Counted from the stretch's first letter, positions 18,333-27,361 are shown. The stretch is DNA of 41,286 bases from Alphaproteobacteria bacterium (GCA_028821995.1 JAPKEQ010000004.1:1-41286); one strand, 5' to 3'. The notes: generated by a model not told the origin, from the letters alone. Program-made: numbers and translations.

Positions 18333-18874
18333 GCCTGATTGACCTGACCAAACCCGTTGTGCCCTCGGTGACTCTTATCGCACTTAAAGAGCATTTGCGT
18401 ATTGATGGCAGCGATGAAGACACGCTTTTGTTGTCTCTTATTGATGCGGCAACAAAACATGTAGAAACAAGAGCTGATACAAAGTTGATTCAGCGCCAGG
18501 TGCGCTATAGCACGCCTTATAAAAAAGTACTAAGGCTTCCGGTTGCGCCGCTTATTTCTCTAGATTTGCTTGAAGTACGCGGCACAGATGGAGAGGTTAC
18601 ACCTGTGGATCTGGATGATGTGATTGTTGATGCAGATACCGGCGTTATTGATTTGACGCATGTTTCGCTTGGTATTTTAGATGCTCAACAGCTGCGCTTA
18701 ACCTGCACAGTTGGCCATGGTTCTCAGGCTGATGACCTGCCAGCAGAGCTGGCGCAGGCAGTTTTACTGCAAGCGTCTCATATGTATGAAGCGCGCGGCC
18801 TTACGCAGGCCATGAGCTCTCACCCCATGGTAAAAATACTTTGCACAGCGCATCAGCGCCCATGTTTAAGCTAA
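18323..18874 (+). CDS. phage head-tail connector (gp6-like)
   Basis: LIALKEHLRIDGSDEDTLLLSLIDAATKHVETRADTKLIQRQVRY...LPAELAQAVLLQASHMYEAR. Confidence 0.88.
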   Translation: MFMSLIDLTKPVVPSVTLIALKEHLRIDGSDEDTLLLSLIDAATKHVETRADTKLIQRQVRYSTPYKKVLRLPVAPLISLDLLEVRGTDGEVTPVDLDDVIVDADTGVIDLTHVSLGILDAQQLRLTCTVGHGSQADDLPAELAQAVLLQASHMYEARGLTQAMSSHPMVKILCTAHQRPCLS

Positions 18875-18886
18875 GGGAGGCGTATA

Positions 18887-19252
18887 ATGTTTTCATTTTC
18901 AACGCAGGCTAAAACAAGAATCACGCTGGAAAAGCGAACCCTTATAGATGATGGCTTTGGCGGCGAGAGCGCAAGCTGGGCCATACTGGATACGGTGTGG
19001 GCTGTTTTAGATGTACAGCAGGGTGGCAGTGCTATGCTGGACGGAAAAATTCCTGAAAGCACGCAGTCTTTTACGGCTTGGATTCGTCATAGAAGCGATA
19101 TGGATGAAAGTCAGCCAGAGGCTTACCGTGTGAGGTTTGATGGACGCACAGGCGCCGTACAGGCACTGACAGGTTTTGATGAAACACGCAAAACTTTCGG
19201 AAAAACATACCAGCGTCTCAACTTAACTTTAGATGCCCCATCACGCGGTTAA
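18887..19252 (+). CDS. phage head-tail adaptor / joining protein
   Basis: RITLEKRTLIDDGFGGESASWAILDTVWAVLDVQQG...YRVRFDGRTGAVQALTGFDETRKTF..QRLNLTLD. Confidence 0.85.
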   Translation: MFSFSTQAKTRITLEKRTLIDDGFGGESASWAILDTVWAVLDVQQGGSAMLDGKIPESTQSFTAWIRHRSDMDESQPEAYRVRFDGRTGAVQALTGFDETRKTFGKTYQRLNLTLDAPSRG

Positions 19253-19269
19253 TGTAAAAGGAGCGTTTT

Positions 19270-20073
19270 ATGCCTATCGATTTTTCTTATGAATTTAAAG
19301 AGATGAAACGCTCCATTCCTAAGTATGCGAAAACAAAACCAGAGGCATTACGTAATTTATCCTCACTTAAGGCATTACATGCTCATGATAAAATTTCAGA
19401 TCAGTTTCATGCGCTTGATAATATTATAACTTCAGAGCTGCTACGCTTAAGGGCAGGCGTGCCGCAAAAGTATAAGGAACTTATTATGGTGTCTCCAAGG
19501 GCCGTGGATCCTGATACTTATCAGCGTTACACACAGCCCCATGATTGGGTATTTGATGATGAGCTTTCAGATGAAGATTACTTTAAGTATGGTCGTCATT
19601 ATTACAGCCGTATGGCTAAAGGCAAAGGCAGTACAAAAACGCGTGTGGTGCGCGGTGAGGGCAGTGAAGGGGTTATGCAAATTCCTGTTATCCCTGTGGT
19701 GGATTATACGATTACACAAGAAGGCAAACTTAAGGTGTTCCGTATTGTTATTCTCCATGAAACAGAGTTTGAAGATTCTTACGATCCGCGTAGCGACCCC
19801 CTCGACAGTGATTTAAAGAAGCTTTCTGATAAAGAATGGAAGGTTTTGAGAAAGAATATCAATCATGCAATTTTAGCCCTGTCTAATGCGGGGGAAGGTC
19901 TTCGCCGCACGGCTATAAATAGCGTTATGCCAGAAATGATGCGCAGGCGTGATGAGAACTTGGGAGCATTTAGTAAAATTATGGCACCGCTTCGCGATTA
20001 TTTTAAAGGGGAAGATGATAGGCCCTACTCTTTAGAAGGCAGCTTTACCGGAAGCGGCGAGTTTGAGGAGTAG
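19270..20073 (+). CDS. hypothetical protein co-oriented with head-tail genes
   Basis: ORF with SD aaggagcg. Confidence 0.75.
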   Translation: MPIDFSYEFKEMKRSIPKYAKTKPEALRNLSSLKALHAHDKISDQFHALDNIITSELLRLRAGVPQKYKELIMVSPRAVDPDTYQRYTQPHDWVFDDELSDEDYFKYGRHYYSRMAKGKGSTKTRVVRGEGSEGVMQIPVIPVVDYTITQEGKLKVFRIVILHETEFEDSYDPRSDPLDSDLKKLSDKEWKVLRKNINHAILALSNAGEGLRRTAINSVMPEMMRRRDENLGAFSKIMAPLRDYFKGEDDRPYSLEGSFTGSGEFEE

Positions 20074-20168
20074 GGGGCTGTTTCTTCCTTCTTTACAAAC
20101 TTTCATCATAGGCGTAAAACCTATCTCACAAGACCTTACCTTACTTCTCGTTTTAAAAGGAGCAGATT

Positions 20169-20825
20169 ATGCTCAAAAACCTCACGCTACAAAGTAGGCT
20201 TTTTATCGCGACGATGTTGATGCTGATCTTTGCGGCTGTTGAAATCATTCTGGGTCGCTTTATTGGCCTTTCTGCTATTAGTGCCGATGGCGTAAATATG
20301 CTTGGCCATAGTTTACTTTTATTTATTGCCCTTGCTGTAGATTCCTTGCGGCGGGTTTTTGAAAAAGAAGGCCGAATGCTTGAAGCTATTGGCGGTCTTA
20401 TTGGTGGGCTTTTCCTGATTGGTATGGCGCTTATGATGGCGCTAGGCGCTGGACATCATCACCATTCACTCGCTGAACATGCACAATTTATGGCGCAAAT
20501 GGGCAGTGCAGATTTTTGCGGCCTTTCACCTGGTATTTGGATGAGCGCTCTTGCAGGTGCAAGCTTTGTACTGCATGCGGGGCTGTCTCTCTATTTGCTT
20601 AAAGACATCAAAAATTTGAATGTTGCAGGTGCATGTTTGCACTTTGGCTTAACCACGCTAACTACCGCAGCCATGTTTATAAGTGGGGTACTTATGGTAT
20701 CTTTTGGCTGGTGGTTTTTAAGCGATGTTTTGATGCTTATCATTACGGCTCTGATGATTGTTTCTGGTGTAAGGCTTGGCTTTAAAAGCCTTGGCCTGTT
20801 GAATGAGAGTTTAAAGAAGGCGTGA
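20169..20825 (+). CDS. cation-diffusion-facilitator-like membrane protein, degenerate metal motifs
   Basis: LSAISADGVNMLGHSLLLFIALAVDSLRR and GACLHFGLTTLTTAAMFISGVL resemble CDF TM2/TM5; GHHHH loop. Confidence 0.55.
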   Translation: MLKNLTLQSRLFIATMLMLIFAAVEIILGRFIGLSAISADGVNMLGHSLLLFIALAVDSLRRVFEKEGRMLEAIGGLIGGLFLIGMALMMALGAGHHHHSLAEHAQFMAQMGSADFCGLSPGIWMSALAGASFVLHAGLSLYLLKDIKNLNVAGACLHFGLTTLTTAAMFISGVLMVSFGWWFLSDVLMLIITALMIVSGVRLGFKSLGLLNESLKKA

Positions 20826-20837
20826 AATTTTGCCCTG

Positions 20838-20900
20838 TTAGAGTGGGGGCACGAATAGTGCGCCCCCAAAGGCTAAGACCTTTTGAGCGGCTAAAAGCAA
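20838..20900 (-). repeat. dispersed intergenic repeat copy R3 (minus orientation)
   Basis: Reverse complement CGCTCAAAAGGTCTTAGCCTTTGGGGGCGCACTATTCGTGCCCCCACTCT resembles 26713-26763. Confidence 0.6.
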
Positions 20901-20918
20901 GGCAAAAAAAATAACACG

Positions 20919-20952
20919 AAAAAAACACCCCGCATGTAGCGGGGTGTTTTTT
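20919..20952 (-). terminator. intrinsic terminator aaaaaaacaccccgcatgtagcggggtgtttttt
   Basis: Stem-loop with A/T flanks. Confidence 0.88.
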
Positions 20953-20960
20953 GTTTTCGA

Positions 20961-21371
20961 TTAGGCTGCTTCCATGGTGCAGCTTTCTGTTGCGGCACGT
21001 GCTTCGCGCTCGGCAGCCATTTGCGCTTGAATGACACTGAAGTCATTCACGTAGCGTCTGCCATCTTTGCCGACGTACGATGTGCACGCGGGCTTTTGAT
21101 CCGCTTCAGCATTTTTGGCAGCAGCGATAATTTCCTCCACTGTGCCAGAGATCCAGCCCGTGACTACGGGTTTGGGCGCGACAACGCTTTGGTAGTACTC
21201 AACGGCAGATGCAGTGGCTCCCATAAAGGTCGATGCAGCAAAGCCAATCATGATGGCCGTTCCGGCAGTTGACCCTTGGGCGCCGGCAAGCATCATAATG
21301 CCTACAACTGCAAAGGTTACGATCATTCCTGCCATGAACAAGGCGTCTGAAGTTTTAGTAAAAGTTTGCAT
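20961..21371 (-). CDS. hypothetical membrane protein
   Basis: MQTFTKTSDALFMAGMIVTFAVVGIMMLAG; SD taggagga. Confidence 0.75.
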   Translation of the reverse strand: MQTFTKTSDALFMAGMIVTFAVVGIMMLAGAQGSTAGTAIMIGFAASTFMGATASAVEYYQSVVAPKPVVTGWISGTVEEIIAAAKNAEADQKPACTSYVGKDGRRYVNDFSVIQAQMAAEREARAATESCTMEAA

Positions 21372-21468
21372 GTGAAATCCTCCTAGGACATGCGGGGAAA
21401 GGAAAGCATTGTAGTTTGATGAGAAAGATATAGGGGTAAATAGCCATAAGTGCAAGGCTAGTAAAGCA

Positions 21469-21496
21469 AAAAAGATGCCCCAAAGGGCATCTTTTT
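21469..21496 (-). terminator. intrinsic terminator aaaaaagatgccccaaagggcatcttttt
   Basis: Stem-loop with A/T flanks. Confidence 0.8.
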
Positions 21497-21504
21497 CTCG
21501 TTTG

Positions 21505-21825
21505 TTAATCCCAAAGGGTACCGTTTACAGCATAGGTGCGGCCTTTGCTGTCTCGCTCAGTATTAGGGGTGTCGCATTCAACCAAAATGGTGCAGTTGAA
21601 ATCTTGAACGTTTTTGAACTTTGCTTTATCAGCTTTATTGGCCGCTCGTATATTTTGTGCTTGGCTGGCAATATCTTTGCTACTCTCCATGAGAGCGCTA
21701 GCGTAGCGGCGGCTGCGATTGAGAAGGCGGTCTTCCTTTGGAACTTTGAGAATATCTTCAAAAATCCAAGTGATATATCCTAGGGTACCTGCTGTAATAG
21801 CAAGCCCCGCTAGAAGTTTAATCAT
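21505..21825 (-). CDS. small membrane-anchored hypothetical protein
   Basis: MIKLLAGLAITAGTLGYITWIF; overlaps upstream gene end. Confidence 0.65.
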   Translation of the reverse strand: MIKLLAGLAITAGTLGYITWIFEDILKVPKEDRLLNRSRRYASALMESSKDIASQAQNIRAANKADKAKFKNVQDFNCTILVECDTPNTERDSKGRTYAVNGTLWD

Positions 21826-22030
21826 CGTCAATGTCCTTTGATTTAGGGATAGGGTAAGTTTTGTTGGCAAGTGAGAAAATGTAAATCGCAATGATAAAGC
21901 AAACCCATGTAAGTGCGCTGTTGCCTGTTGCAAAGTGGTAGATTGTACCTATACCTGCAATCACTGCTGCTAGCCCAACAAGAAGAAGAGTCAGTAACAT
22001 AAGCGTATGTTTCCTGTGTAAAAAAGACAA
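21818..22030 (-). CDS. small membrane protein
   Basis: Two hydrophobic segments; upstream of 21505..21825. Confidence 0.6.
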   Translation of the reverse strand: MSFLHRKHTLMLLTLLLVGLAAVIAGIGTIYHFATGNSALTWVCFIIAIYIFSLANKTYPIPKSKDIDDD

Positions 22031-22129
22031 AAAGGTGTAAGGGGCAAGCCCGTATATTTTCTAAACATAGGAAATTTAAGCTGAATAATCAAGTGTTAGG
22101 GTTATAAATGTTCTGATATACTGGCCCGC

Positions 22130-22738
22130 ATGGAAAACAATCAAATTAAATTTTTATCAGTTGATGATATGTTTGGCATTAAGGGGCGCATGGGCCGCCT
22201 GCATTATATGCTGGTTACAGTACGTATTTTTGTTTTAGGCATGGCGCTTATTGCGCTTATACCGCCTGCAAGTTTTATTGTAAGTTTTGTTGGCGTAAAC
22301 CCATTATTTGCACAAAATACATTCATTGCATTGATTCTTATAGGGTTAAGCTTGAGTAATTTATCTATTGTTATGCGGCGCGTACAGGATATAGGCTTTC
22401 CATACTGGACTGTATTTATTATGATTCTTTTAAGTTTTCTTGTGCCTAATGAGCCGGAATGGCTTGTTCTTGCGGCAACAATTGTTGTGTTTGCAATGCA
22501 AATCGCTTTATTTATTATACCAGGAGATGCTGAAGAAAATGCTTACGGCGCTTGTGTTGAAAACCCTGAAATGCCAGAAGAATATTACTGGATGAAACCT
22601 TCTACTCAAGGGATTGCTGTATTTGGTTCTGTTCTTCTTGTTGCGTTTTTATTCATATTGGCATTTGCCCAGTATATTCCAGAGGAGTACCTGCCTGAGA
22701 ATATATCAACAGAAAGTTATACGTTGAATAGTCAGTAA
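22130..22738 (+). CDS. DUF805-like membrane protein
   Basis: GRMGRLHYMLVT, VMRRVQDIGFPYW, IPGDAEENAYGA motifs. Confidence 0.75.
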   Translation: MENNQIKFLSVDDMFGIKGRMGRLHYMLVTVRIFVLGMALIALIPPASFIVSFVGVNPLFAQNTFIALILIGLSLSNLSIVMRRVQDIGFPYWTVFIMILLSFLVPNEPEWLVLAATIVVFAMQIALFIIPGDAEENAYGACVENPEMPEEYYWMKPSTQGIAVFGSVLLVAFLFILAFAQYIPEEYLPENISTESYTLNSQ

Positions 22739-22767
22739 AAAAAGCCCGCAAAATTGCGGGCTTTTTT
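22737..22767. terminator. bidirectional terminator aaaaaaagcccgcaaaattgcgggcttttttat
   Basis: Stem-loop between convergent genes. Confidence 0.88.
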
Positions 22768-22777
22768 ATATAAAACT

Positions 22778-23026
22778 TTAGTCAACGAGAGCTGGTAATG
22801 TGTTGAGCGCTTGCTCCATTGTCTCATCATTGGCAATCGTACGTACTTTCAGAAAATTGCTTTTGGTTTCTTTCACCTGGGCATCGGCAAGGGTACGCTT
22901 AGGCGTCGGATGTTCTTTAAGGAACTGATCAAACATATCTTCAGTAAATATGGCTGTTTTAGATGATTTCTTATCACTTTGCATATTGCGCTCTTTGGCT
23001 GTAAAGGCTGCGCTCATAAGATTCAT
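22778..23026 (-). CDS. small hypothetical protein
   Basis: ORF between terminator and upstream intergenic region. Confidence 0.6.
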   Translation of the reverse strand: MNLMSAAFTAKERNMQSDKKSSKTAIFTEDMFDQFLKEHPTPKRTLADAQVKETKSNFLKVRTIANDETMEQALNTLPALVD

Positions 23027-23158
23027 GCTACTGTTTTTCCCTGCATTGGTTGCTCTTTCTTAACGTCTCTTGTTTTTGACTATAACTTAATTATGGTACA
23101 AAACTCTTCATGTTTCAAGGTATTGATTTTATTACGCTATATTGTTCTTTTGCGCAAC

Positions 23159-23190
23159 CAAAAAAACTCGCTTTATAAGCGAGCCTTTTT
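23159..23190 (-). terminator. intrinsic terminator caaaaaaactcgctttataagcgagccttttt
   Basis: Stem-loop downstream of 23203..23616. Confidence 0.75.
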
Positions 23191-23202
23191 GAAGGGGTAG
23201 CT

Positions 23203-23616
23203 TTAAGTTGCGGTAATGGTGCCGCTACTTTCAAGTGTAAGGGTATAAGCAACTTCACCGTTATAGTCTCCACTATAGTCAAAACGGGTAATCATAAACG
23301 CGCCCTCATAAGTTCGGTCACTACTGCCAGGAATAAGAATTTGATAGTTTAAATGTGTGTTATCTTCAGCTGCGACGCGCACAAGTGAAAAAGGTGTATC
23401 ATCTTCAAATAAACCGCTACCGCTAATGTTCATGCTTTGGATACCTGCGCCTTCTAGAAGGGTACGTTTTCCTGCGCTTCCTTTATGGGTGGCATCAATG
23501 AGTTCATTGTTAATGCTAAAGCCTGTCGCGCGAATGCCGCCGACCACTGTAAAGGTTCCAGAAGAAGGACTATCTTCCACTTTAAGTAGTAAATCTTTTC
23601 CTTTTTGAGCTGTCAT
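23203..23616 (-). CDS. phage major tail protein (tail tube, TP901-1/GTA gp9-like)
   Basis: MTAQKGKDLLLKVEDSPSSGTFTVVGGIRATGFSINNELIDATHKGS...MNISGSGLFEDD...YEGAFMITRFDYSGDYNGEVAYTLTLESSG. Confidence 0.9.
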   Translation of the reverse strand: MTAQKGKDLLLKVEDSPSSGTFTVVGGIRATGFSINNELIDATHKGSAGKRTLLEGAGIQSMNISGSGLFEDDTPFSLVRVAAEDNTHLNYQILIPGSSDRTYEGAFMITRFDYSGDYNGEVAYTLTLESSGTITAT

Positions 23617-23666
23617 TTTAAATCTCTCCTTGTTTTAAAATCAGTTGGTTGTGTGTAATTTTTAAT

Positions 23667-24068
23667 TTAATTTGTTACTTTTGCACTCAGCCTAATTGTG
23701 CTGCGCCATGTGGCGCCATCTCGCATAAGAGCGGTACGGTTTGGGCCTGATGCGCGCATGTTTACAAGCTGAAATTCTGTTATGGAAAGGCTGCCATTAT
23801 GCAAAAGATCATGGACAAGACTCCTCAGCTCAAGGGCTTCTTTTGCCCCATGGGATCTGCTAAAAAGTGTGATGCGAATATCGTGATTCATGCCTTCCGT
23901 GGTCATGGTATCAAAGGGTGTACCGGAGGCATCAATCAGCGCACATGGAAACTGTGCATTTTCAGGAAGAGAGGTATAAACGCGTGCACCAAGATGCGCG
24001 GCAAGAGATGTATCCTCTTTCAGTTTTGTCAGTAAAGCCTGAATAAGCGGTAGGGTGCTGTCTGCCAT
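23667..24068 (-). CDS. DUF3168-family phage tail protein (GTA gp8-like)
   Basis: LIQALLTKLKEDTSLAAHLGARVYTSLPENAQFPCALIDASGTPFDT..GMNHDIRITLFSRSHGAKEALEL. Confidence 0.85.
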   Translation of the reverse strand: MADSTLPLIQALLTKLKEDTSLAAHLGARVYTSLPENAQFPCALIDASGTPFDTMTTEGMNHDIRITLFSRSHGAKEALELRSLVHDLLHNGSLSITEFQLVNMRASGPNRTALMRDGATWRSTIRLSAKVTN

Positions 24069-24204
24069 ATATGCCTCGCGTCTTTTGGGTTGATACAGGC
24101 AGTGTGGGGGAGAGGGGGCGGTGTGCGAAGTGGGCGAGTTATTATTTTTATTCCCGCTCTTGGTCTTTGGTTTTGTGAATCATAGATTTCCCAAAACAAA
24201 ATCC

Positions 24205-24330
24205 CACGCGGGTATGGTCTTGAAAATGCCCTTTTATTTGAATGCTGCGCGCTTTCCAGCGCTTGCATGTACTGGGTATTTTCGCCGCAGTCCCTTATGC
24301 CTGCGGCTCGCACTATTCGTGCTTGCATGC
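24205..24330 (+). repeat. dispersed intergenic repeat copy R4 (plus orientation)
   Basis: tcttgaaaatgcccttttatttgaatgctgcgcgc...gcgcttgcatgtactgggtattttcgcc...tcgcactattcgtgc; close to reverse complement of 26801-26915. Confidence 0.75.
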
Positions 24331-24368
24331 GTTTATGATATACCGAGAGCGAAGCATACCCCACCCCA

Positions 24369-24400
24369 CAAAAAAGCCCCCCATTGCTGGGGGACTTTTA
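24369..24400 (-). terminator. intrinsic terminator aaaaaagccccccattgctgggggactttt
   Basis: Stem-loop with A/T flanks. Confidence 0.75.
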
Positions 24401-24408
24401 ATTTTCGA

Positions 24409-25323
24409 TTAGGCCTGCTGAGGCGCGTCGCTGGGCGATGCTTCTTCAGCGCCGTCTTCAAGTTCAATAAGAACAGGCTTTTTGGGTGCTTGAACACCAG
24501 AAGAAGCTTCTTCTTGTGCTGCGCTTTGCCCCAAAAGCTTTTGAAGTGCGGCTTGGTTTGCTTGATCTTCTTCACTTGTTTGACGCAAAAGTGCGGCCTG
24601 TTCAGCAGCTTGCTCTTCTTTGAGCTTGCGTGTTGCAGCGCCTTGTTGTGCGGCAACCTTCAGCTTAGCCAGCTGCTTGGGAGACATACCCTTCAGCTTG
24701 TTACCAAGCTCTTTAGTGTCAATGCCAGCGGCTTTGAGATCTGCTTCCAGTGAGCCAGATTCGCTCAGAGCGATACTGCGGTCAAAGGCGGGTTTCAGCA
24801 GCAGAGGCATGAATTCATGCACCAGTTGCATATAGCCAGCAAAGAAGCCGTAGGTCACAATAAGATCTGCTGTTTTGAACAGAAAGGCTGCTTCAGCCTT
24901 AAATGCCGCAGCACCTTCAATGCCACTGCCAGCAAGCCCTTGAGCAAGGAGCATAGGGTAAGTGACAATCACCACAGTGGGAAAAAGTGCACGAATGACA
25001 TGCTTGCGTTCAAAGTGCGCTTGCACTTTCATTTGCTTTTCCCCGCGCGGCAAGTAGGGCGCGGCAAAAGCAATAAGAACACCAACAGCGCCAACAGCAA
25101 TGCTGATATAGAAAATGGCTTTCATGTTGCTCAGGTACCAGATGGGGTCAATGTAGGTAAACACGACCTTCATTTGTTCTGGAATGTACTGGGCAGCCAA
25201 ATTGCCCTGCGGGCCATAAGTGGCGTAACCAGTGGCAAGCAGGGTGAGAGATGTGAGGATGAACAGAGTGGAAAACACACGGTTCAGCATCACACGGGCG
25301 GCCATATAGGCAAGTTTACGCAT
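24409..25323 (-). CDS. multi-pass membrane protein with charged coiled C-terminal tail
   Basis: Several TM segments, long Q/A/E-rich cytoplasmic tail; SD aaggagaat. Confidence 0.8.
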   Translation of the reverse strand: MRKLAYMAARVMLNRVFSTLFILTSLTLLATGYATYGPQGNLAAQYIPEQMKVVFTYIDPIWYLSNMKAIFYISIAVGAVGVLIAFAAPYLPRGEKQMKVQAHFERKHVIRALFPTVVIVTYPMLLAQGLAGSGIEGAAAFKAEAAFLFKTADLIVTYGFFAGYMQLVHEFMPLLLKPAFDRSIALSESGSLEADLKAAGIDTKELGNKLKGMSPKQLAKLKVAAQQGAATRKLKEEQAAEQAALLRQTSEEDQANQAALQKLLGQSAAQEEASSGVQAPKKPVLIELEDGAEEASPSDAPQQA

Positions 25324-25421
25324 GGATATTCTCCTTAGTATGCGGATCGGGAAAGGGATGAAAAGATTCAAAGGTAACGTGGGTATAGGGGAGTTCACTT
25401 AAAAAATCAACCCTTAAGGCG

Positions 25422-25453
25422 CAAAAAAGCCCCCGTAAATACGGAGGCTTTTC
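25422..25453 (-). terminator. intrinsic terminator aaaaaagcccccgtaaatacggaggctttt
   Basis: Stem-loop with A/T flanks. Confidence 0.8.
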
Positions 25454-25463
25454 TGGAATCGAT

Positions 25464-25754
25464 TTATTTGTAGAAAGATACGCCGCACAGGTAGGTGATG
25501 GCGCGCTCATTGTTTTCGCCAAGGGCGATGTCCAAAGAGCTATAGTGGATCAAAATCTTGCTGGCGCCGGCTGCAAGGGCAGCGTTTTGGATTTTTTCCC
25601 AAACCACGCCTTTGGCCTGACAGGAGGTCACTTCGTCACCCACTTTGGTGATGCAACCTTCAAAGCAGTCCACGTATCGGCTGGTGTCTTTGAGGTCTTC
25701 AGTGCGGCGCGCAACGGCCAGTTGGCTTTTGTTTTCATCAGAAATCAGATGCAT
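25464..25754 (-). CDS. small hypothetical protein
   Basis: ORF with SD aaggagct. Confidence 0.72.
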   Translation of the reverse strand: MHLISDENKSQLAVARRTEDLKDTSRYVDCFEGCITKVGDEVTSCQAKGVVWEKIQNAALAAGASKILIHYSSLDIALGENNERAITYLCGVSFYK

Positions 25755-25817
25755 GTGTTTAGCTCCTTAAGCTAAGAGGGGGGGGGATTAAAAAGGCGAA
25801 AACGCCTTCTTGGTGGT

Positions 25818-26468
25818 TTAAATAAGCGCTTGAGCGCTATATTGCTCTAACATATTCGCAACCAAGCTTTGCATAAGCGCCAGCATCTCACTCTCGTCAG
25901 GAGAGCGGATATAAAAGACGTTATCAAGGCTTGGGCGTAATGCGTAGCAATGGTTGGCATGTTCAAAGCGTAGGCCTTTTTGGCTTAAAATACTTTGAAT
26001 ATGCAAATGGAGAGAAGGGACCAGCATAAAAGCACGTAAAACTGAATCGTATGTACAATCTTGTATTATGTGCTTAGGGTCTTTGAAGAGGGTAAGTTCT
26101 GCACCGTCTTCAAATGCAATTTTCATGATGGCTTGGTAAAATGCCGCTGGCATTTTGGTTCCATAGGTTTCTCCAAGCTCTTTCATGGATGAGCTCGCGC
26201 CATGTTGAATAGGCGTTTTTGCAGCGGTAGCAAAACTGTTCAGCTCTGGATAGGCATTGCATTGATAACTATTGCCAAGAGATATTAAAGCCTCTCGCTT
26301 CAACGGCACATCAAGCGCAGCAAACCTACACATGATATCCACATAAGCGGCGTGGTAGTTATTGGGTAAATCAAGGCAACTAAATGACTGTGCAAAAGCT
26401 CGGCATATAATGGGCAGCTTATCTATTGATGCTTTTTTCCCTGTTGTTGAAAAGTGTTTACTGGTCAT
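25818..26468 (-). CDS. hypothetical protein
   Basis: Long ORF upstream of weak hairpin. Confidence 0.72.
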   Translation of the reverse strand: MTSKHFSTTGKKASIDKLPIICRAFAQSFSCLDLPNNYHAAYVDIMCRFAALDVPLKREALISLGNSYQCNAYPELNSFATAAKTPIQHGASSSMKELGETYGTKMPAAFYQAIMKIAFEDGAELTLFKDPKHIIQDCTYDSVLRAFMLVPSLHLHIQSILSQKGLRFEHANHCYALRPSLDNVFYIRSPDESEMLALMQSLVANMLEQYSAQALI

Positions 26469-26579
26469 GGCATACCATGATGAAAAAACTCCTTGTGCTA
26501 GGGAGGGGGAAAGGAAAGGTAGATAGGTCTAGTGAGTTTCTTATACGCTGATGGGGAATTTTTTCAAGAAGAAACTCGG

Positions 26580-26974
26580 TCTTCGCTCTTAGCCTCGCAT
26601 TATGGCTCTGCTGCGCTGCGCCATAATGACGATACTCCGCGAAGTATAATCTTGAAAACGCACTTTTCTTTGAAGGCTGCACGCTGAGGCGTTTGCCTAT
26701 ATGTGCTTTTTCGCTCAAAACGCCTGAGCGTTTTGGGTCGCACTATCCGTGCGCCCACTCGTGTAGGCGGATAGCTCAATTATGTCTTACTGCTTCGCGA
26801 GCACGAACAGTGCGAGTCTAAATGCTCAGGCATTTAGGCGAAAATACCCAGTATATGCAAGCGCTGGGTAGCGCGCAGCATTCAGTAAAGGGGCATTTTT
26901 AAGACGTTACTTCGCAGGGGATCGTCTTTTTGAAGCAGCGTAGCGTATGAAAAAAGCGAAACTGAGAGCGAAGA
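26580..26974. repeat. about 395-bp palindromic intergenic element with head-to-head repeat copies R5 (+) and R6 (-) and near-identical ends TCTTCGCTCTyAG
   Basis: tcttcgctcttag (26580-26592) vs reverse complement of ctgagagcgaaga (26962-26974); cores cgcactatccgtgc (26739-26752) and gcacgaacagtgcg (26801-26814). Confidence 0.65.
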
Positions 26975-27043
26975 GAAAAAACAACCACTTCACACTTTAG
27001 TGGGGCTCTGTTCTTGTTAAGCCTGAATATAAGGAGAACTCAC

Positions 27044-27361
27044 ATGACTGTTTCAAATATTTCAGGAGAAGTGCTCTGCACCCTAAATGGGAAAGATTAT
27101 GTGTTAAAGCCGACCTTTGGGGCACTGATGCGTATAGAGCTTAAAGCAGATTGCTCTGTACTCACGCTAGCAGCGCAGGCGCTGGAAGGCACTTTACAGG
27201 TGAGCCATATAGCGACGATTCTAAAATTTTGCATGACAGAGGATATTACGGAAGAAGAGCTTGGAGAGATGATTCTCCTAGAAGGGCTTGTGAATACTTT
27301 GCCGTGCGTTCATGCGCTTATGAGAGTCATCCTTGAAGGCACATTAAAGCTTGATGACTAA
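27044..27361 (+). CDS. GTA gp10-like phage tail protein
   Basis: GEVLCTLNGKDYVLKPTFGALMRIELKADCSVLTLAAQAL...ATILKFCM..EDITEEELGEMI. Confidence 0.8.
   Translation: MTVSNISGEVLCTLNGKDYVLKPTFGALMRIELKADCSVLTLAAQALEGTLQVSHIATILKFCMTEDITEEELGEMILLEGLVNTLPCVHALMRVILEGTLKLDD

Noticed and set aside
997-20952. Multiple near-identical ACACCCCGC-AAAT-GCGGGGTGT hairpins considered as a CRISPR-like or mobile repeat array
   Set aside because: Each lies directly after stop codons with flanking A/T runs; best explained as recurring intrinsic terminators, not CRISPR (no regular spacing).
24121-24753. 210-aa plus ORF
   Set aside because: Runs through the repeat/hairpin region, a terminator and the antisense of the 24409..25323 gene; likely spurious.
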